Shown here: piece by piece, positions 45,315-53,858 of the stretch | How positions within the stretch are numbered: position 1 is the first letter of the stretch | How the letters are laid out: each line of letters begins with the position of its first letter | Source of the DNA: Sphingomonas ginsenosidimutans | GTDB taxonomy: Bacteria; Pseudomonadota; Alphaproteobacteria; Sphingomonadales; Sphingomonadaceae | DNA length: 64,000 nt | Direction: 5' to 3' | Assembly: GCF_002374835.1 (NCBI RefSeq) | Contig: NZ_NWVD01000004.1 | Coordinates: 1 to 64,000, forward strand | Made by a program: the position numbers and the translations under genes | Notes under the pieces: generated by a model | What the model was told of the DNA's origin: nothing | What the model saw: only the letters and a program-made list of their open reading frames with translations | The model's database searches: none

Positions 45315-46343
45315 ATGGGTTACCGGGTGGTGGTGGCAGGGGCCACGGGCAATGTCGGCCGCGAGATGGTCAACATCCTGGCGGAGCGGCAGTTTCCGGC
45401 GGACGAGATCGCGGTGCTCGCCTCCTCGCGCTCGACCGGCGACCAGATCGAATATGGCGACACCGGCAAAATGCTGACGGTGAAGAACATCGAGCATTTC
45501 GACCCCGCCGGGTGGGACATGGCGCTGTTCGCGATCGGCAGCGAGGCAACCAAGGTCTATGCGCCGAAGTTCGCGGCCGCCGGATGTACCGTGATCGACA
45601 ATTCGTCGCTGTACCGCATGGACCCCGACGTGCCGCTGATCGTGCCCGAGGTGAATGCCGAGGCGATCGACGGCTACACCGCGAAGAACATCATCGCGAA
45701 CCCCAATTGCTCGACGGCGCAGATGGTCGTCGCGCTGAAGCCGTTGCATGATGCCGCGACGATCAAGCGCGTGGTGGTGGCGACGTACCAGTCAGTGTCG
45801 GGCGCGGGCAAGATCGGAATGGACGAACTGTTCGAGCAGAGCCGCAACATCTTCGTCGGCGACCCGGCCGAACCGAAGAAATTCACCAAGCAGATCGCGT
45901 TCAACGTGATCCCGCACATCGACAGCTTCCTGGAGGACGGCTCCACCAAGGAAGAATGGAAGATGGTGGTGGAAACCAAGAAGATTCTTGACCCGAAGAT
46001 CAAGGTGACCGCCACGTGCGTGCGCGTGCCGGTGTTCGTCGGCCATTCCGAGGCGCTGAACATCGAGTTCGAGAACGAAATCGACGCCGAGACCGCCAAG
46101 ACGATCCTGCGCGAGGCGCCCGGCGTGATGCTGGTCGACAAGCATGAGGACGGCGGATACGTCACCCCGATCGAAAGCGCGGGCGACGATGCGACCTATG
46201 TCAGCCGCGTGCGCGATGACCCCACCGTCGACAACGGCCTGTCGCTGTGGTGCGTCAGCGACAATCTGCGCAAGGGCGCGGCGCTGAACGCGGTGCAGAT
46301 CGCCGAACTGCTCGGCCGCCGCCACCTGAAGAAGGACGGCTGA
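45315..46343 (+). CDS. asd: Aspartate-semialdehyde dehydrogenase
   Basis: A 342-residue enzyme that reduces aspartyl phosphate to aspartate semialdehyde, for lysine/DAP, threonine and methionine synthesis. NADP site: VVVAGATGNVGREMV. Catalytic Cys132 lies in IIANPNCSTAQMVVAL, and the active-site segment VATYQSVSGAGK follows; the later TCVRVPVFVGHSEA holds the catalytic His. ATG at 45315 is preceded by GAAGGACGG. Length is normal. It ends at a symmetrical hairpin shared with the convergent efflux operon. Confidence 0.97.
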   Translation: MGYRVVVAGATGNVGREMVNILAERQFPADEIAVLASSRSTGDQIEYGDTGKMLTVKNIEHFDPAGWDMALFAIGSEATKVYAPKFAAAGCTVIDNSSLYRMDPDVPLIVPEVNAEAIDGYTAKNIIANPNCSTAQMVVALKPLHDAATIKRVVVATYQSVSGAGKIGMDELFEQSRNIFVGDPAEPKKFTKQIAFNVIPHIDSFLEDGSTKEEWKMVVETKKILDPKIKVTATCVRVPVFVGHSEALNIEFENEIDAETAKTILREAPGVMLVDKHEDGGYVTPIESAGDDATYVSRVRDDPTVDNGLSLWCVSDNLRKGAALNAVQIAELLGRRHLKKDG

Positions 46344-46353
46344 TCCGTGCGAT

Positions 46354-46382
46354 CCGTCGCCGGCCGCAGAAGCCGGCGACGG
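46354..46382. terminator. Bidirectional hairpin between asd and efflux operon
   Basis: A perfect 11-bp stem, CCGTCGCCGGC (46354-46364) with GCCGGCGACGG (46372-46382), and a 7-base loop. It fills the 43-base gap between two convergent genes. No T-run, so termination efficiency is uncertain. Confidence 0.6.
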
Positions 46383-46386
46383 ACAG

Positions 46387-47937
46387 TCATTCCGCGTGGA
46401 TGACCTCCATCTTGCCCTTCGGCCGGGTGAGCAGGAACACCAGCGGCACGACCGCGATCGAAATCCACGCCATCAGGTAGAAATCGTCGATATAGGCGAT
46501 CATCGCCGCCTGCTGGTTCACCATCGCGTCGGCGAACGACATGGCGGCATCGCCGATCGGCTGGAACCGCCCGATCAGCGAGGCGCCCGGCAGCGTGGCG
46601 TCGGTGATGTGCGCGGCCAGATCGGCGTGGCTGGTCTGGATGTTGCGCGCCAGCAGCACCGTCACCATCGAGATGCCCGCCGACTGGCCGATCGACCGCG
46701 TGAGATTGAGGATGCTGGCCCCGTCGGTGCGATAGCGCCCGTCGAGCGTTGCGAAGGCGAGCGCGTTGAGCGGCATGAACACCAGCCCCATGCCTAGCCC
46801 CTGGACGAAGCCGGAGACGACCACCGGCCAGTAATCCATCTCCAGCGAATAGCCCGCCATCATCCGCAGCGACGCGGCGAAGGTGATGAGGCCGACGACG
46901 ATCAGGATACGCGCATCGATGCGCCCCATCACCTGCGCGCCCAGCCACATCGTGGCCAGCACGCCGACGCCGCGCGGCGCCATCATCATGCCGGTATCGA
47001 CCACCGGATAGCCGAACAACTGCTGCAGCATCGGGGGCAGCAGCGCCATCGGCGCCATGGTCGAAATGCCGATCACGACCATGAACAGCATCCCCATCAC
47101 CAGATTGCGGTTGCGGAACAGCTGCCGGTCGAACAGCGGCTTCTTCGCGGTTGCCAGATGGATCACCGCCAGCCACGCGAAGGCCGCGGCGCACAGCGCC
47201 TCCACGATGATTTCCCAGCTGTCGAACCAATCCTCGGTCTGGCCGCGGTCGAGCATCAACTGGAAGGCGGCGACCGCGATCCCGACATAGGCGAAGCCCA
47301 TGAAATCGAACGATCGCCGCGCCTTCGGCCGCGACGGCAGCAGGAACCACAGGATCGCGAAGGTCAGCGCACCGACCGGCACGTTGACGTAGAAGACCCA
47401 GCGCCAGTTGTAATTCTCGGTCAGGAAACCGCCGATCACCGGCCCCATGATCGGGCCGACCATGACCCCCATGCCCCACACGCTCATCGCCTTCGCGGAG
47501 CGTTCGGGCGGGTTGATGTCGAGCATCGCGGTCTGCGACAGCGGGTTGATGAACGCCGCGGCGATCCCCTGGATCACCCGGAACAGCACCATTTCCGGCA
47601 AGCTGGTGGCGATGCCGCACAGCATCGAGGCGACGACGAAGCCGGCGACCGCGATCAGGAACAGGTTGCGGCTGCCGAGCCGGTCGGACAGCCAGCCCGT
47701 CGCCGGCAGCGCGATCGCGGTCGCGACGATATAGCTGGTCAGTACCCAGGTGACGGTGTCGACCGTCGCGCCCAGCGACGTCTGCATATGCGGCAGCGCG
47801 ACGTTGGCGATGGTGGTGTCGAGGATCTGCATGACCATCGCGCCCATCACGCCCACGGTCAGCAGCCCGCGATTGGTAGTCGGCAGCAACGCCTTGCCGG
47901 GCGCCGGCGCAGCAGGGGACGCCGCGGCGGTGGCCAT
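46387..47937 (-). CDS. DHA2-family MFS multidrug transporter (EmrB-like)
   Basis: A 516-residue inner-membrane transporter with about fourteen hydrophobic segments, the DHA2 (14-spanner) layout. Family marks: MQILDTTIANVALPHMQTSL in helix 1, TWVLTSYIVATAIALPATGWL (motif A region), GVMVGPIMGPVIGGFL (motif C, typical of drug/proton antiporters). ATG at 47937 overlaps the stop of the membrane-fusion gene by ATGA. The open frame runs upstream to 48045 inside that gene and is not used. With the HlyD-type protein it should form an EmrAB-like pump; no outer-membrane channel gene is adjacent. Confidence 0.93.
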   Translation of the reverse strand: MATAAASPAAPAPGKALLPTTNRGLLTVGVMGAMVMQILDTTIANVALPHMQTSLGATVDTVTWVLTSYIVATAIALPATGWLSDRLGSRNLFLIAVAGFVVASMLCGIATSLPEMVLFRVIQGIAAAFINPLSQTAMLDINPPERSAKAMSVWGMGVMVGPIMGPVIGGFLTENYNWRWVFYVNVPVGALTFAILWFLLPSRPKARRSFDFMGFAYVGIAVAAFQLMLDRGQTEDWFDSWEIIVEALCAAAFAWLAVIHLATAKKPLFDRQLFRNRNLVMGMLFMVVIGISTMAPMALLPPMLQQLFGYPVVDTGMMMAPRGVGVLATMWLGAQVMGRIDARILIVVGLITFAASLRMMAGYSLEMDYWPVVVSGFVQGLGMGLVFMPLNALAFATLDGRYRTDGASILNLTRSIGQSAGISMVTVLLARNIQTSHADLAAHITDATLPGASLIGRFQPIGDAAMSFADAMVNQQAAMIAYIDDFYLMAWISIAVVPLVFLLTRPKGKMEVIHAE

Positions 47938-49034
47938 CAGCGCACGTTGACGCGCACGTCGGCGGACAGGCCCGCGATCATCGCGCGCGGCGGGGTGCCG
48001 TCGATCGCGATGCGGACGGGCACGCGCTGCGTCACCTTGACCCAATTGCCGTTGGCGTTCTGTGCCGGCAGGATCGAGAATTCGGAACCGGTGCCGGCGC
48101 CGATCGACTGGACATGCCCCTTCACCTCAAGCCCGCGATAGGCGTCGAAGCTGATCGCCGCAGGCTGGCCGACGCGCAGGTGATCGAGGTCGGTTTCCTT
48201 GAAGTTCGCCTCGACATAGGGCTGCGACGCGGCGACCAGCGTCAGCGCGGGAACCCCGGTGGGGGTGATGTTGCCGACCTGCAACCGCGAGGTTTGGCTG
48301 ACGATGCCGTCATGCGGCGCGCGCACGACGGTGCGTGCCAGATCGAGCGCGGCCTTTTCGCGGCGTGCGCGGGCGACCTGGATCGCGGCGGGCAGGGTGC
48401 TGCCGTCCATCCCGCTCGACACCTGCTGACGCGCGCGGGCGGCGTCGGCCTGTGCCGCGGCGATCCGTGCCTGCGCGGCGGCGACCTGCTGCGTGGCGGC
48501 ATCTACCGATGCGCGGGTGGTGAAGCCGCGCTCCATCAGTGCGCGCTGGCGCTGATAGGTGGCCTGCGCCAGCGTCAGGTCGGCGCGTGCGCCGGCCAGC
48601 GATGCGGCGGCGCCGCCGCTGTCGGTCGCCTTGGTGGAGACGTCGACGCGCGCCTCCGCCAGCGCGGCATCCGCCTGGAGCAGCGCGATGCGATAGGGTT
48701 CGGGGTCGATGCGGAACAGCACGTCGCCCGCGCGCACGCGCTGATTCTCGCGCACGTTCACTGCGACGATCCGGCCGCTGACATCGGGACTGATCGAGGT
48801 CATGTCCTGCTGCACATAGGCGTTGTCGGTGCTGACGTAGCGACCCGACGTCATCCACATCCACCCGCCCACCAGGACCAGCAGCAACGGCACGCTGATC
48901 ATCAGGGCCAGTCGTCCCCAGCGGCGGCGCGGGGCAGGTTCGGGCGGCAGCGCGGCAGCGACGTCCGCGGGCGTTTCAGCGGGAGACGCGGTCACGTCGT
49001 CGGACGTGTCGCGGCGCGGATCGGCGTCAGCCAT
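47937..49034 (-). CDS. HlyD/EmrA-type membrane-fusion protein
   Basis: A 365-residue periplasmic adaptor. An N-terminal cytoplasmic tail rich in Asp/Pro leads to one membrane helix (about 40-61). Next is the lipoyl-like strand TDNAYVQQDMTSISPDVSGRI, a pair of long helices (about 110-220, with AQARIAAAQADAARARQQV) and the returning half VRAPHDGIVSQ. The final barrel domain holds PYVEANFKETDLDHLRVGQ. It links the MFS pump to an outer-membrane channel. ATG at 49034 lies inside the end of the MarR gene (8-base overlap), so all three genes form one operon. Confidence 0.93.
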   Translation of the reverse strand: MADADPRRDTSDDVTASPAETPADVAAALPPEPAPRRRWGRLALMISVPLLLVLVGGWMWMTSGRYVSTDNAYVQQDMTSISPDVSGRIVAVNVRENQRVRAGDVLFRIDPEPYRIALLQADAALAEARVDVSTKATDSGGAAASLAGARADLTLAQATYQRQRALMERGFTTRASVDAATQQVAAAQARIAAAQADAARARQQVSSGMDGSTLPAAIQVARARREKAALDLARTVVRAPHDGIVSQTSRLQVGNITPTGVPALTLVAASQPYVEANFKETDLDHLRVGQPAAISFDAYRGLEVKGHVQSIGAGTGSEFSILPAQNANGNWVKVTQRVPVRIAIDGTPPRAMIAGLSADVRVNVR

Positions 49035-49470
49035 GGGCGGTTTCCTGCGTCGGGCCTTGTTGCATGTTGAGGCGCATCCGTTCGAGCACGGCGGTGGCCT
49101 GTTCCTGGTCGGCGGAAGGGATGCCGTCGAACAATCGCAGCGACAGTTCGTCACCCAGTACCATCAACTGGTCGATCACCTGTCGCGATTTGGGCGTCAG
49201 ATACAGGTGCCATGCGCGCCGGTCGGAGGGCGCGCGGCGACGCTCGACCAGTTCAGCCTCCTCCAGCCGGTCGATCATCCGGCACAGAGTTATCGGCTCA
49301 ACCTCCAGCCGGTCGGCGAGTGCACCCTGATGGATGCCCTCCACCCGGTTCAGCGCGGTCAGCACGCGCCATTGCGGGCGCGTCACGCCGATCGCGCGTG
49401 CACTTTCGTCAAACCGCCGCCGCACGAGCCGTGCGACATCGCCGATCAGGAAGCCGAGAGGATCACTCAT
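49027..49470 (-). CDS. MarR-family transcriptional regulator
   Basis: A 147-residue winged-helix repressor. ARAIGVTRPQWRVLTALNR leads to the recognition region ALADRLEVEPITLCRMIDRL and the wing VERRRAPSDRRAWHLYLT, all typical for MarR. It is first in the operon with the adaptor and the MFS pump, so it probably represses its own operon until it binds a toxic compound. I chose ATG at 49470; ATG at 49497 would add nine residues. An AT-rich stretch (about 49478-49490) just upstream may hold the -10 box and operator. Confidence 0.92.
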   Translation of the reverse strand: MSDPLGFLIGDVARLVRRRFDESARAIGVTRPQWRVLTALNRVEGIHQGALADRLEVEPITLCRMIDRLEEAELVERRRAPSDRRAWHLYLTPKSRQVIDQLMVLGDELSLRLFDGIPSADQEQATAVLERMRLNMQQGPTQETAHG

Positions 49471-49601
49471 GCCGGCGCATATAATAAGCACCCTCATAGA
49501 ATGGAAGGGCTACCGTAACGATCGCGCGAGGATGACATTCGGGCCGGAAGACGATAGTCCCCCTTCATCGCGGCCGCGTACCGGCAGCAGGAAGGACGAT
49601 C

Positions 49602-50363
49602 GTGACCCAAGCCGCGCCGGAACCCCAATTTTTCAATAGCTTCGATGGTGAACGTATCGCGTGGCGCGAGATCGGGGAGGGTCGCCCGGTGGTGCTGATC
49701 CACGGCTATTTCTCCGACGCGCGGACCAACTGGATCCGCTATGGTCACGCGGCGGCGATCGCGGCAGAGGGGTTCCGGGTCGTCATGCCGGATCTGCGCG
49801 CGCATGGCGACAGTGCCCGGCCGCACGATCCCGCGGCCTATCCGCCCGACGCACTGGCGTGCGACAATCTCGCACTGGTCGCTCATCTGGGGCTGACCGA
49901 TTACGATCTGGGCGGTTATTCGCTGGGCGCGCGGACGACGTCGCGAATGCTGGCCAGCGGGGCGACGCCGCGCCGGGTGGTCTTTTCCGGCATGGGGCTG
50001 GACGGCCTAGTCAATGCAGAACGGCGCGCCGGCCATTTCCGCAACATCCTGACGCGCCTGGGCGAGCATTCGCGCGGGTCGCCGGAATGGATGGCGGAGG
50101 CGTTCCTGAAGACCACGGGGGGCGACCCCGTCGCGTTGCTGGGCGTGATCGACACGTTCGTCAGTACGCCGCGCGAACAGGTCGCAGGGTTCGACCGGCC
50201 GACGTTGGTCGTCAACGGCGTGGACGATGACGACAACGGTTCCGCCGCCGATCTGGCGGCGTTGCTGCCCGATGCAACCTATGTCGAGGTGCCGGGCAAC
50301 CATATGAGCGCGGTGACCAAGCCCGAACTGGGCGCGGCGATCGCGGCGTTCCTTGCGGGGTGA
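49602..50363 (+). CDS. Alpha/beta-hydrolase
   Basis: A 253-residue hydrolase of the alpha/beta fold. The oxyanion segment VVLIHGYFSD, nucleophile elbow LGGYSLGARTTS (Ser), an acid in VNGVDDDDNG and a C-terminal His in VEVPGNHMSAVT make a complete triad. No signal peptide, so cytoplasmic. The start is GTG at 49602, with GGAAGGAC upstream. The substrate cannot be told from sequence. It is divergent from the marR operon. Confidence 0.88.
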   Translation: MTQAAPEPQFFNSFDGERIAWREIGEGRPVVLIHGYFSDARTNWIRYGHAAAIAAEGFRVVMPDLRAHGDSARPHDPAAYPPDALACDNLALVAHLGLTDYDLGGYSLGARTTSRMLASGATPRRVVFSGMGLDGLVNAERRAGHFRNILTRLGEHSRGSPEWMAEAFLKTTGGDPVALLGVIDTFVSTPREQVAGFDRPTLVVNGVDDDDNGSAADLAALLPDATYVEVPGNHMSAVTKPELGAAIAAFLAG

Positions 50364-50365
50364 AC

Positions 50366-50392
50366 CGCGCCGCCCGCTGGACGGGCGGCGCG
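50366..50392. terminator. Hairpin between alpha/beta-hydrolase and histone-like gene
   Basis: An 11-bp perfect GC stem (CGCGCCGCCCG at 50366-50376 with CGGGCGGCGCG at 50382-50392) and a 5-base loop, in the 42 bases between two convergent genes. Followed by ACACCTTT, only a weak T-run on the plus strand. Confidence 0.6.
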
Positions 50393-50405
50393 ACACCTTT
50401 GCGGA

Positions 50406-50957
50406 TCAATCGGCGTCCGGCACCGTGTTTTCGTCGGCAATACCTGCGGCGAACGACTTCGATGAGTCGGTGCCGTCCGGCTGATGCGCGCCGCCGTCGG
50501 GAGCGGGCAGGGCCGGCGCCTTGGGTGTCGAACTGCGCAACGACAACAATGCCGCGGTAGCGGCCGCGCCGATCGCGGCGACGCCGCCGGCGATCGCGGC
50601 GACGCCCCACTTGCCGCCCACTGCGCTGGACGCGCCGCCGGCCCGCTTGGCGCCGCGCTTCGCCGTGCGCTTCGCGGGTGCCGTGCGGGTCGTCTTCTTG
50701 CGGGTTGCGCCGGTCGAGCGGGTGGTCGACGCCTTGGCCGGGCGAGCCGCGTCCTTCGCCGTTTCACCGGCCGTCGTGGCAGCGGCGCGCTGGCGCGCGG
50801 CGCGCTTGGGCGCAGCGGCGGGCTTGGTCCGACGACTGTCGGTCGCAGCGCCCTTGGTCGGGGCGGACGCCGTGGCGTTGCGCGCGGTGCGGCGGCGCGG
50901 CGCGGGCTTCGAGGTAGCGGGGGCCGCGCCGGTGGTGTCGTTCGTGTCGTCGGCCAT
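50406..50957 (-). CDS. Histone-H1-like Lys/Ala-rich protein with C-terminal membrane segment
   Basis: A 183-residue, very basic protein. Residues about 1-105 are rich in Ala, Lys, Arg, Thr and Pro with repeats such as RRTARNA, TRKKTTRTAPAKRTAKRGAK, like the tails of bacterial H1-type DNA-binding proteins. A hydrophobic segment (about 116-138, KWGVAAIAGGVAAIGAAATAALL) follows, then an acidic, Pro-rich end (ending VPDAD). Soluble H1-like proteins do not normally have such a segment, so it may be membrane-tethered. A near-consensus EcfG promoter lies just upstream. ATG at 50957 has GGAG upstream. Function unknown. Confidence 0.7.
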   Translation of the reverse strand: MADDTNDTTGAAPATSKPAPRRRTARNATASAPTKGAATDSRRTKPAAAPKRAARQRAAATTAGETAKDAARPAKASTTRSTGATRKKTTRTAPAKRTAKRGAKRAGGASSAVGGKWGVAAIAGGVAAIGAAATAALLSLRSSTPKAPALPAPDGGAHQPDGTDSSKSFAAGIADENTVPDAD

Positions 50958-50992
50958 GAGGACATACTCCCTGATGAATGGATCGCCTCCGT

Positions 50993-51017
50993 AACGCACG
51001 GCCCCCGTCAGGTTTCC
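50993..51017 (-). promoter_or_regulatory. Near-consensus EcfG-type promoter of histone-like gene
   Basis: On the minus strand GGAAA (51017-51013), 16 bases, then CGTT (50996-50993). One base off the GGAAC-N16/17-CGTT pattern, and about 36 bases upstream of the gene start. Confidence 0.5.
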
Positions 51018-51044
51018 GGCCCATCCGGCTGCGAGCGATGCGGA

Positions 51045-52475
51045 TCAGCGGAACGGCGGCTCGTTGAAGGCGCGCAGCTTGCGGCTGTGCAGCTTCTCGC
51101 CTTCGCGGCGCAACTCCTCGCACGTCTCGATACCGATGCGCATATGCTCGCTGATCGCGCGTTCGTAGAAGCGATTGGCCTGTCCGGGCAGCTTCAGTTC
51201 GCCATGCAGCGGCTTGTCCGACACGCACAGTAACGTGCCATAGGGAACGCGGAAGCGATAACCCTGCGCCGCGATCGTCGCCGACTCCATGTCGATCCCG
51301 ACCGCGCGGCTGAGCGAGAAGCGCAGCGCCGAGCGCGAATAGCGCAATTCCCAGTTGCGGTCGTCGGTGGTGACGATCGTACCGGTGCGCAGCCGTCGCT
51401 TCAGCTCCTCGCCCGACTGGCCCGAGACCGTTTCCGCCGCGCGTGCCAGCGCCTGCTGTACCTCCGCGATCGCGGGGACGGGGATTTCGGGGGGCAGCAT
51501 GTCGTCCAGCACATGGTCGTCGCGCAGATAGGCGTGCGCGAGGACATAATCGCCGATCCGCTGCGACGGGCGCAGGCCGCCGCAATGGCCGATCATCAGC
51601 CACGCTTCGGGGCGCATCACCGCCAGATGGTCGCAGATCGTCTTCGCGTTCGACGGGCCGACGCCGATGTTGACGAGGGTGATCCCGGTATTGTCCTCGG
51701 CGATAAGGTGATAGGCCGGCATCTGCAACCGGCGCCACGAACTGTCGTCGAGGATCGCCGGATCGTCGCCTTCGCGAAACATCACGCCGCCTGGCCCCGA
51801 CAGCGCGACGAAGCGGCTGCCATTGCCGACCTGCGTCGTCGCCCAGCGGACGAATTCGTCGACGTAGCGATGGTAGTTGGTGAACAGCACGTAGCGCTGC
51901 ACATGTTCGGGCGGCGTGCCGGTATAGTGACGCAGGCGTGCGAGGCTGAAATCGGTGCGCAGCCCGTCGAACAGCGCCAGCGGACGCGTGCCGTCGATCG
52001 ACATCCACAGGCCATCGGCGATCTCGTCGCCGATATGCGCCAGCTCGGTGGTGGGGAACCAGCGCGCCAGTTCGGCGACCGACACACTGTCGAGGCTGAG
52101 CGCATGGCCCGGATCGATGACATAGGGATACGGGATTTCCTGCTTCCCCGGCACCGCCTCGACCGTGACGTCGTAATCCTCGATCAGCAGCGTCAGCTGT
52201 TCGACCAGATAGTCGGCGAAGAACGCCGGCTTCGTCACGCTGATGCGATAGTCGCCCGGCGTCACCAGCCGTCCGAACGAGCGCAGCGGGGTGGGGCGCC
52301 CGTCACCGCCCGCGAAACGCACGCGGATTTCGGGATAGGCGAACGATCCGTCGCGCCGTGCGTCCGCCGGCGGGGTGGTGCCGTCAGCGATATAGGCGGA
52401 GATGGCGGCCTTCAGCCGGTCGACGGATGCGGAATAGAGCCGGTCGAGTTCGGCGACGATTTCGTGTGCGGTCAT
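51045..52475 (-). CDS. amn: AMP nucleosidase
   Basis: A 476-residue enzyme that splits AMP into adenine and ribose 5-phosphate. The N-terminal domain (about 1-170, with RVRFAGGDGRPTPLRSFGR) is the AMP nucleosidase-specific regulatory part. The C-terminal nucleoside-phosphorylase-like domain has TLVNIGVGPSNAKTICDHLA, MIGHCGGLRPSQRIGDYVLA and VGIDMESATIAAQGYRF, in which the Glu and Asp contact the nucleoside. Length matches the family. It helps set AMP level and salvage purines. Alone on its strand. Confidence 0.95.
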   Translation of the reverse strand: MTAHEIVAELDRLYSASVDRLKAAISAYIADGTTPPADARRDGSFAYPEIRVRFAGGDGRPTPLRSFGRLVTPGDYRISVTKPAFFADYLVEQLTLLIEDYDVTVEAVPGKQEIPYPYVIDPGHALSLDSVSVAELARWFPTTELAHIGDEIADGLWMSIDGTRPLALFDGLRTDFSLARLRHYTGTPPEHVQRYVLFTNYHRYVDEFVRWATTQVGNGSRFVALSGPGGVMFREGDDPAILDDSSWRRLQMPAYHLIAEDNTGITLVNIGVGPSNAKTICDHLAVMRPEAWLMIGHCGGLRPSQRIGDYVLAHAYLRDDHVLDDMLPPEIPVPAIAEVQQALARAAETVSGQSGEELKRRLRTGTIVTTDDRNWELRYSRSALRFSLSRAVGIDMESATIAAQGYRFRVPYGTLLCVSDKPLHGELKLPGQANRFYERAISEHMRIGIETCEELRREGEKLHSRKLRAFNEPPFR

Positions 52476-52549
52476 CGCAAGGAGCTACATGCGCCATGTG
52501 ACGGTGGCAAGACGCGCACACCGGCGGTCGATGGCGAAGGATGAGGGTA

Positions 52550-52579
52550 GCGGAAGGACGCGGCGGCGCGCCCTTCCGC
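52550..52579 (-). terminator. Terminator-like hairpin after peroxiredoxin gene
   Basis: GCGGAAGG (52550-52557) pairs with CCTTCCGC (52572-52579) around a 14-base GC-rich loop, just downstream of the peroxiredoxin stop on the minus strand. No T-run. Confidence 0.4.
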
Positions 52580-52586
52580 CGCAGGG

Positions 52587-53066
52587 TCAGAGCGTGCCGA
52601 GCAGATGGTCGGCGGAGCTGACCTTGAACTCACCCGGCGCCTCGACGTGCAACTGCTCGACGACGCCGTCGTTGACGACCATCGCGTACCGCTGGCTGCG
52701 CTTGCCCATGCCGAATTTCGATCCGTCCATGTCGAGACCCAGCGCGGTCGCGAAATCGCCGTTGCCGTCGGCCAGCATCGTGACGCCGGCGGCATTGCCC
52801 TGTTTGGCCCAGGCGCCGAGCACGAACGGATCGTTGACGGACGTGCAGACAATCTCGTCCACGCCCTTCGCCTTCAGGTCAGCGGCCTTTTCGACATAGC
52901 CGGGCAGGTGCTTGGCCGAGCAGGTGGGCGTGAAGGCGCCCGGCACGGCAAACAGCGCGACCTTGCGCCCCTTGAAATAGGTGGCCGCGTCGACCGGCTC
53001 GAACCCGTCGGGCGTCAGCTTGGTCAGCGTGGCGGAAGGCAGCGTGTCGCCGACGTTGATGGTCAT
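52587..53066 (-). CDS. Peroxiredoxin, Prx5 type
   Basis: A 159-residue thiol peroxidase. The peroxidatic Cys49 is in FAVPGAFTPTCSAKHLPGY, the Prx5 signature; a further Cys74 is in DEIVCTSVNDPFV. FGMGKRSQRYAMVVNDGVVE is typical of this subgroup, which often uses glutaredoxin or glutathione for turnover. It removes hydrogen peroxide and organic peroxides in the cytoplasm. ATG at 53066 follows AGGAGACGG. Divergent from yqgE. Confidence 0.94.
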   Translation of the reverse strand: MTINVGDTLPSATLTKLTPDGFEPVDAATYFKGRKVALFAVPGAFTPTCSAKHLPGYVEKAADLKAKGVDEIVCTSVNDPFVLGAWAKQGNAAGVTMLADGNGDFATALGLDMDGSKFGMGKRSQRYAMVVNDGVVEQLHVEAPGEFKVSSADHLLGTL

Positions 53067-53174
53067 GGTCCGTCTCCTGTTCGCGAGCGAGAATGCGCTG
53101 CGTCCGTGTCGCAGCGCGATGGGACGATTTCAAGCTTTGGAAACCCGGACGGTCCCGGTTACGTTCGTCCTGTC

Positions 53175-53738
53175 ATGAAGCAGAGCATCTTTCTGACCGG
53201 CCAGTTCCTGCTGGCGATGCCGGGGATCGGCGACGCGCGCTTCGACCGGTCGGTCATCGCGATGTGCAGCCATGACGAACGCGGCGCGCTGGGCATCGGG
53301 GTCGGTTCGACGATCAACGGACTGGGGCTGCACGACGTGCTGCAACAGCTGGAGATCGCGCCGGGCGTGGCGCCCGATGCATCCGTCCATTTCGGCGGGC
53401 CGGTGGAGACGCGGCGCGGCTTCGTCCTCCATTCGGCGGACTGGGGCGGCCAGGACACGTTGGACGTGGCGGGCAAATGGCGCCTGTCGGGCACGCTGGA
53501 CGTGCTGCGCGCGATCGCGGCGGGGGCGGGGCCGTCGCGCTGGCTGGTGGCGCTGGGCTATGCCGGCTGGGGCGCGGGGCAGCTGGATGCGGAGATGACG
53601 CGCCACGGCTGGCTCAACGTCGAAGACGGCGCGGAGGACATGCTGTTCGATACCCCCGTGACGGATCGCTGGGCGCGTGGCTTTGCCGTTGCCGGCGTCG
53701 ACCTGCGTCTGCTGTCGGTCGAGGCGGGACATTCCTGA
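53175..53738 (+). CDS. yqgE: YqgE/AlgH family protein
   Basis: A 187-residue protein of the YqgE/AlgH (DUF179) family. Diagnostic blocks: LTGQFLLAMPGIGDARFDRSV, SHDERGALGIGVG, HFGGPVETRRGFVLHS and LGYAGWGAGQLDAEM. The family is widespread and its biochemical role is not settled. It ends just before the palindrome that precedes ahcY. ATG at 53175 is chosen by family length; the frame is open much further upstream over the divergent peroxiredoxin gene. Confidence 0.95.
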   Translation: MKQSIFLTGQFLLAMPGIGDARFDRSVIAMCSHDERGALGIGVGSTINGLGLHDVLQQLEIAPGVAPDASVHFGGPVETRRGFVLHSADWGGQDTLDVAGKWRLSGTLDVLRAIAAGAGPSRWLVALGYAGWGAGQLDAEMTRHGWLNVEDGAEDMLFDTPVTDRWARGFAVAGVDLRLLSVEAGHS

Positions 53739-53746
53739 CGAGCGCG

Positions 53747-53766
53747 ATATAAAGATATCTTTATAT
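53747..53766. promoter_or_regulatory. Perfect 20-bp palindrome upstream of ahcY
   Basis: ATATAAAGAT (53747-53756) is followed with no gap by its exact reverse complement ATCTTTATAT (53757-53766). It is AT-rich within GC-rich DNA, starts 9 bases after the yqgE stop and lies about 95 bases before the ahcY start. It looks like a dimeric repressor site, possibly for an ArsR-type sensor of S-adenosylhomocysteine (inference; no regulator gene is nearby). Confidence 0.75.
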
Positions 53767-53773
53767 TTGATCC

Positions 53774-53858
53774 GCCAAGGCAACACGGCTAAGGCGCGCG
53801 CATGCCGATCGGTGTGCCCGCATGCCTTGGTCGGCCTCATCTGACTGGAGACAACGCC
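53774..53858 (+). promoter_or_regulatory. Structured 5' leader of ahcY
   Basis: CCAAGGCA (53775-53782) pairs with TGCCTTGG (53823-53830) and encloses a smaller hairpin (53800-53817, GCATGCC / GGTGTGC, GATC loop). The ribosome site GGAG follows at 53847-53850. This could be a ligand-sensing leader. I cannot fit it to the published S-adenosylhomocysteine riboswitch core by eye. Confidence 0.4.

Noticed and set aside
53774..53858. Firm assignment of the ahcY leader to the known SAH riboswitch
   Set aside because: I could not place the conserved core by eye; it is kept as a structured leader only.
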